NCBI RefSeq assembly: GCF_040807025.1
Contig: NC_090943.1
Span: 138,698,264-138,762,263 of the forward strand
Length of the DNA: 64,000 nucleotides
DNA from: Struthio camelus
Taxonomy: Eukaryota > Chordata > Aves > Struthioniformes > Struthionidae
Direction of reading: 5' to 3'
In this document: positions 63,494 through 64,000 of the stretch, one piece after another
Layout: each line of letters starts with the position of its first letter
How positions within the stretch are numbered: the first letter of the stretch is position 1
The notes under the pieces: model-generated
What the model was told of the DNA's origin: nothing
The model's input: the letters and a program-made list of their open reading frames with translations, nothing else
Database searches by the model: none
Translations under genes and position numbers: made by a program

Positions 63494-64000
63494 GTAAGCT
63501 TTATCAAGTGCAGCTGTATAGAATTTTTGTATCTTAGTGTGTTCTGTTATGTCTATCTCGATCCTGGATCAACTATCACAAGGAAACTTGGACGAACTAG
63601 CTGCTTTTTCCCCAACTCTACTAAAAGAGCTTGTGGGGTGGCTTCTTTTCTATATTTAAAATAATAGCAAGCATGTCTGACTTTGCATATCTCTAGCCTG
63701 TGTCAAAAGCAAGTAATTTTACTTTCAGAGGGCGAGCAGGAACACATTGGAGGGAAATGTCCTTCTAAAAAAAAATACTACTCTACAGCACAAGAGGTCA
63801 CCTTCCATTGAAAGATCTGCTTTGATTTGTTTAACTTCCTAGGTATTGTTGTTTACAAAAATATTTCTCTTGAGCAGGTTGTTTGCTAATTGTAGCTGCA
63901 GAGACTGGAGTAGGGCACCATAGCTGAATAACTGAATCACACCAAAAGCAAGCAAAGAATGTCCCTGTCCTTACTTAACCTACGGCTGAAAAAGATGAGA
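63494..64000 (+). other. Intron running off the right edge
   Basis: Sequence after the last donor. No further acceptor-frame-donor combination is convincing before the end of the window. Confidence 0.4.

Noticed and set aside
1-64000. CRISPR arrays, operons, intact rRNA or tRNA genes, or mitochondrial insertions
   Set aside because: No regularly spaced repeats, no dense co-directional coding, no cloverleaf and no rRNA or mitochondrial stretch was seen. The DNA is vertebrate in character.

Overview
The window looks like nuclear DNA of a bird, possibly another sauropsid. It is AT-rich and gene-poor on the left. It carries two clear CR1-type LINE fragments, at about 15.65-16.06 kb and 31.93-32.82 kb, of the kind that dominates avian interspersed repeats. 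It has very old MIR-like SINE relics, a few microsatellites, and one sharply bounded CpG island. Nothing prokaryotic, viral or mitochondrial stands out. The species cannot be named from the sequence alone.

Layout. Positions 1-45.37 kb are intergenic or intronic, with no coding exon I can support. They hold the CR1 and MIR relics, a 103-nt near-perfect hairpin (10195-10297) next to a compositionally odd, LTR-like block (about 10.53-11.43 kb), several short perfect stem-loops and palindromes, a compound direct/inverted repeat (33699-33766) and an (AGAGG)n tract (30989-31058). Positions 45.37-47.64 kb are a CpG-island promoter with paired CCAAT boxes, an E-box and a noncoding first exon ending in a strong splice donor at 46219/46220. 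From 46.2 kb to the right edge the + strand appears to be the 5' part of a multi-exon gene. It has a second noncoding exon (47819-47889) and an exon carrying the first ATG of the composite message (48215). After long introns come three well-formed, phase-compatible coding exons (60914-61146, 62740-62836, 63410-63493). The gene runs off the right edge.

What the gene does is unknown to me. The exons encode a leucine-rich, probably alpha-helical (HEAT/ARM- or TPR-like) stretch. I do not recognise the family and give no symbol. All exon calls come from splice signals and reading-frame phase read by eye. RNA evidence or a protein search against avian proteomes would settle them. Most long ORFs elsewhere are chance or GC-driven and are listed as rejected.
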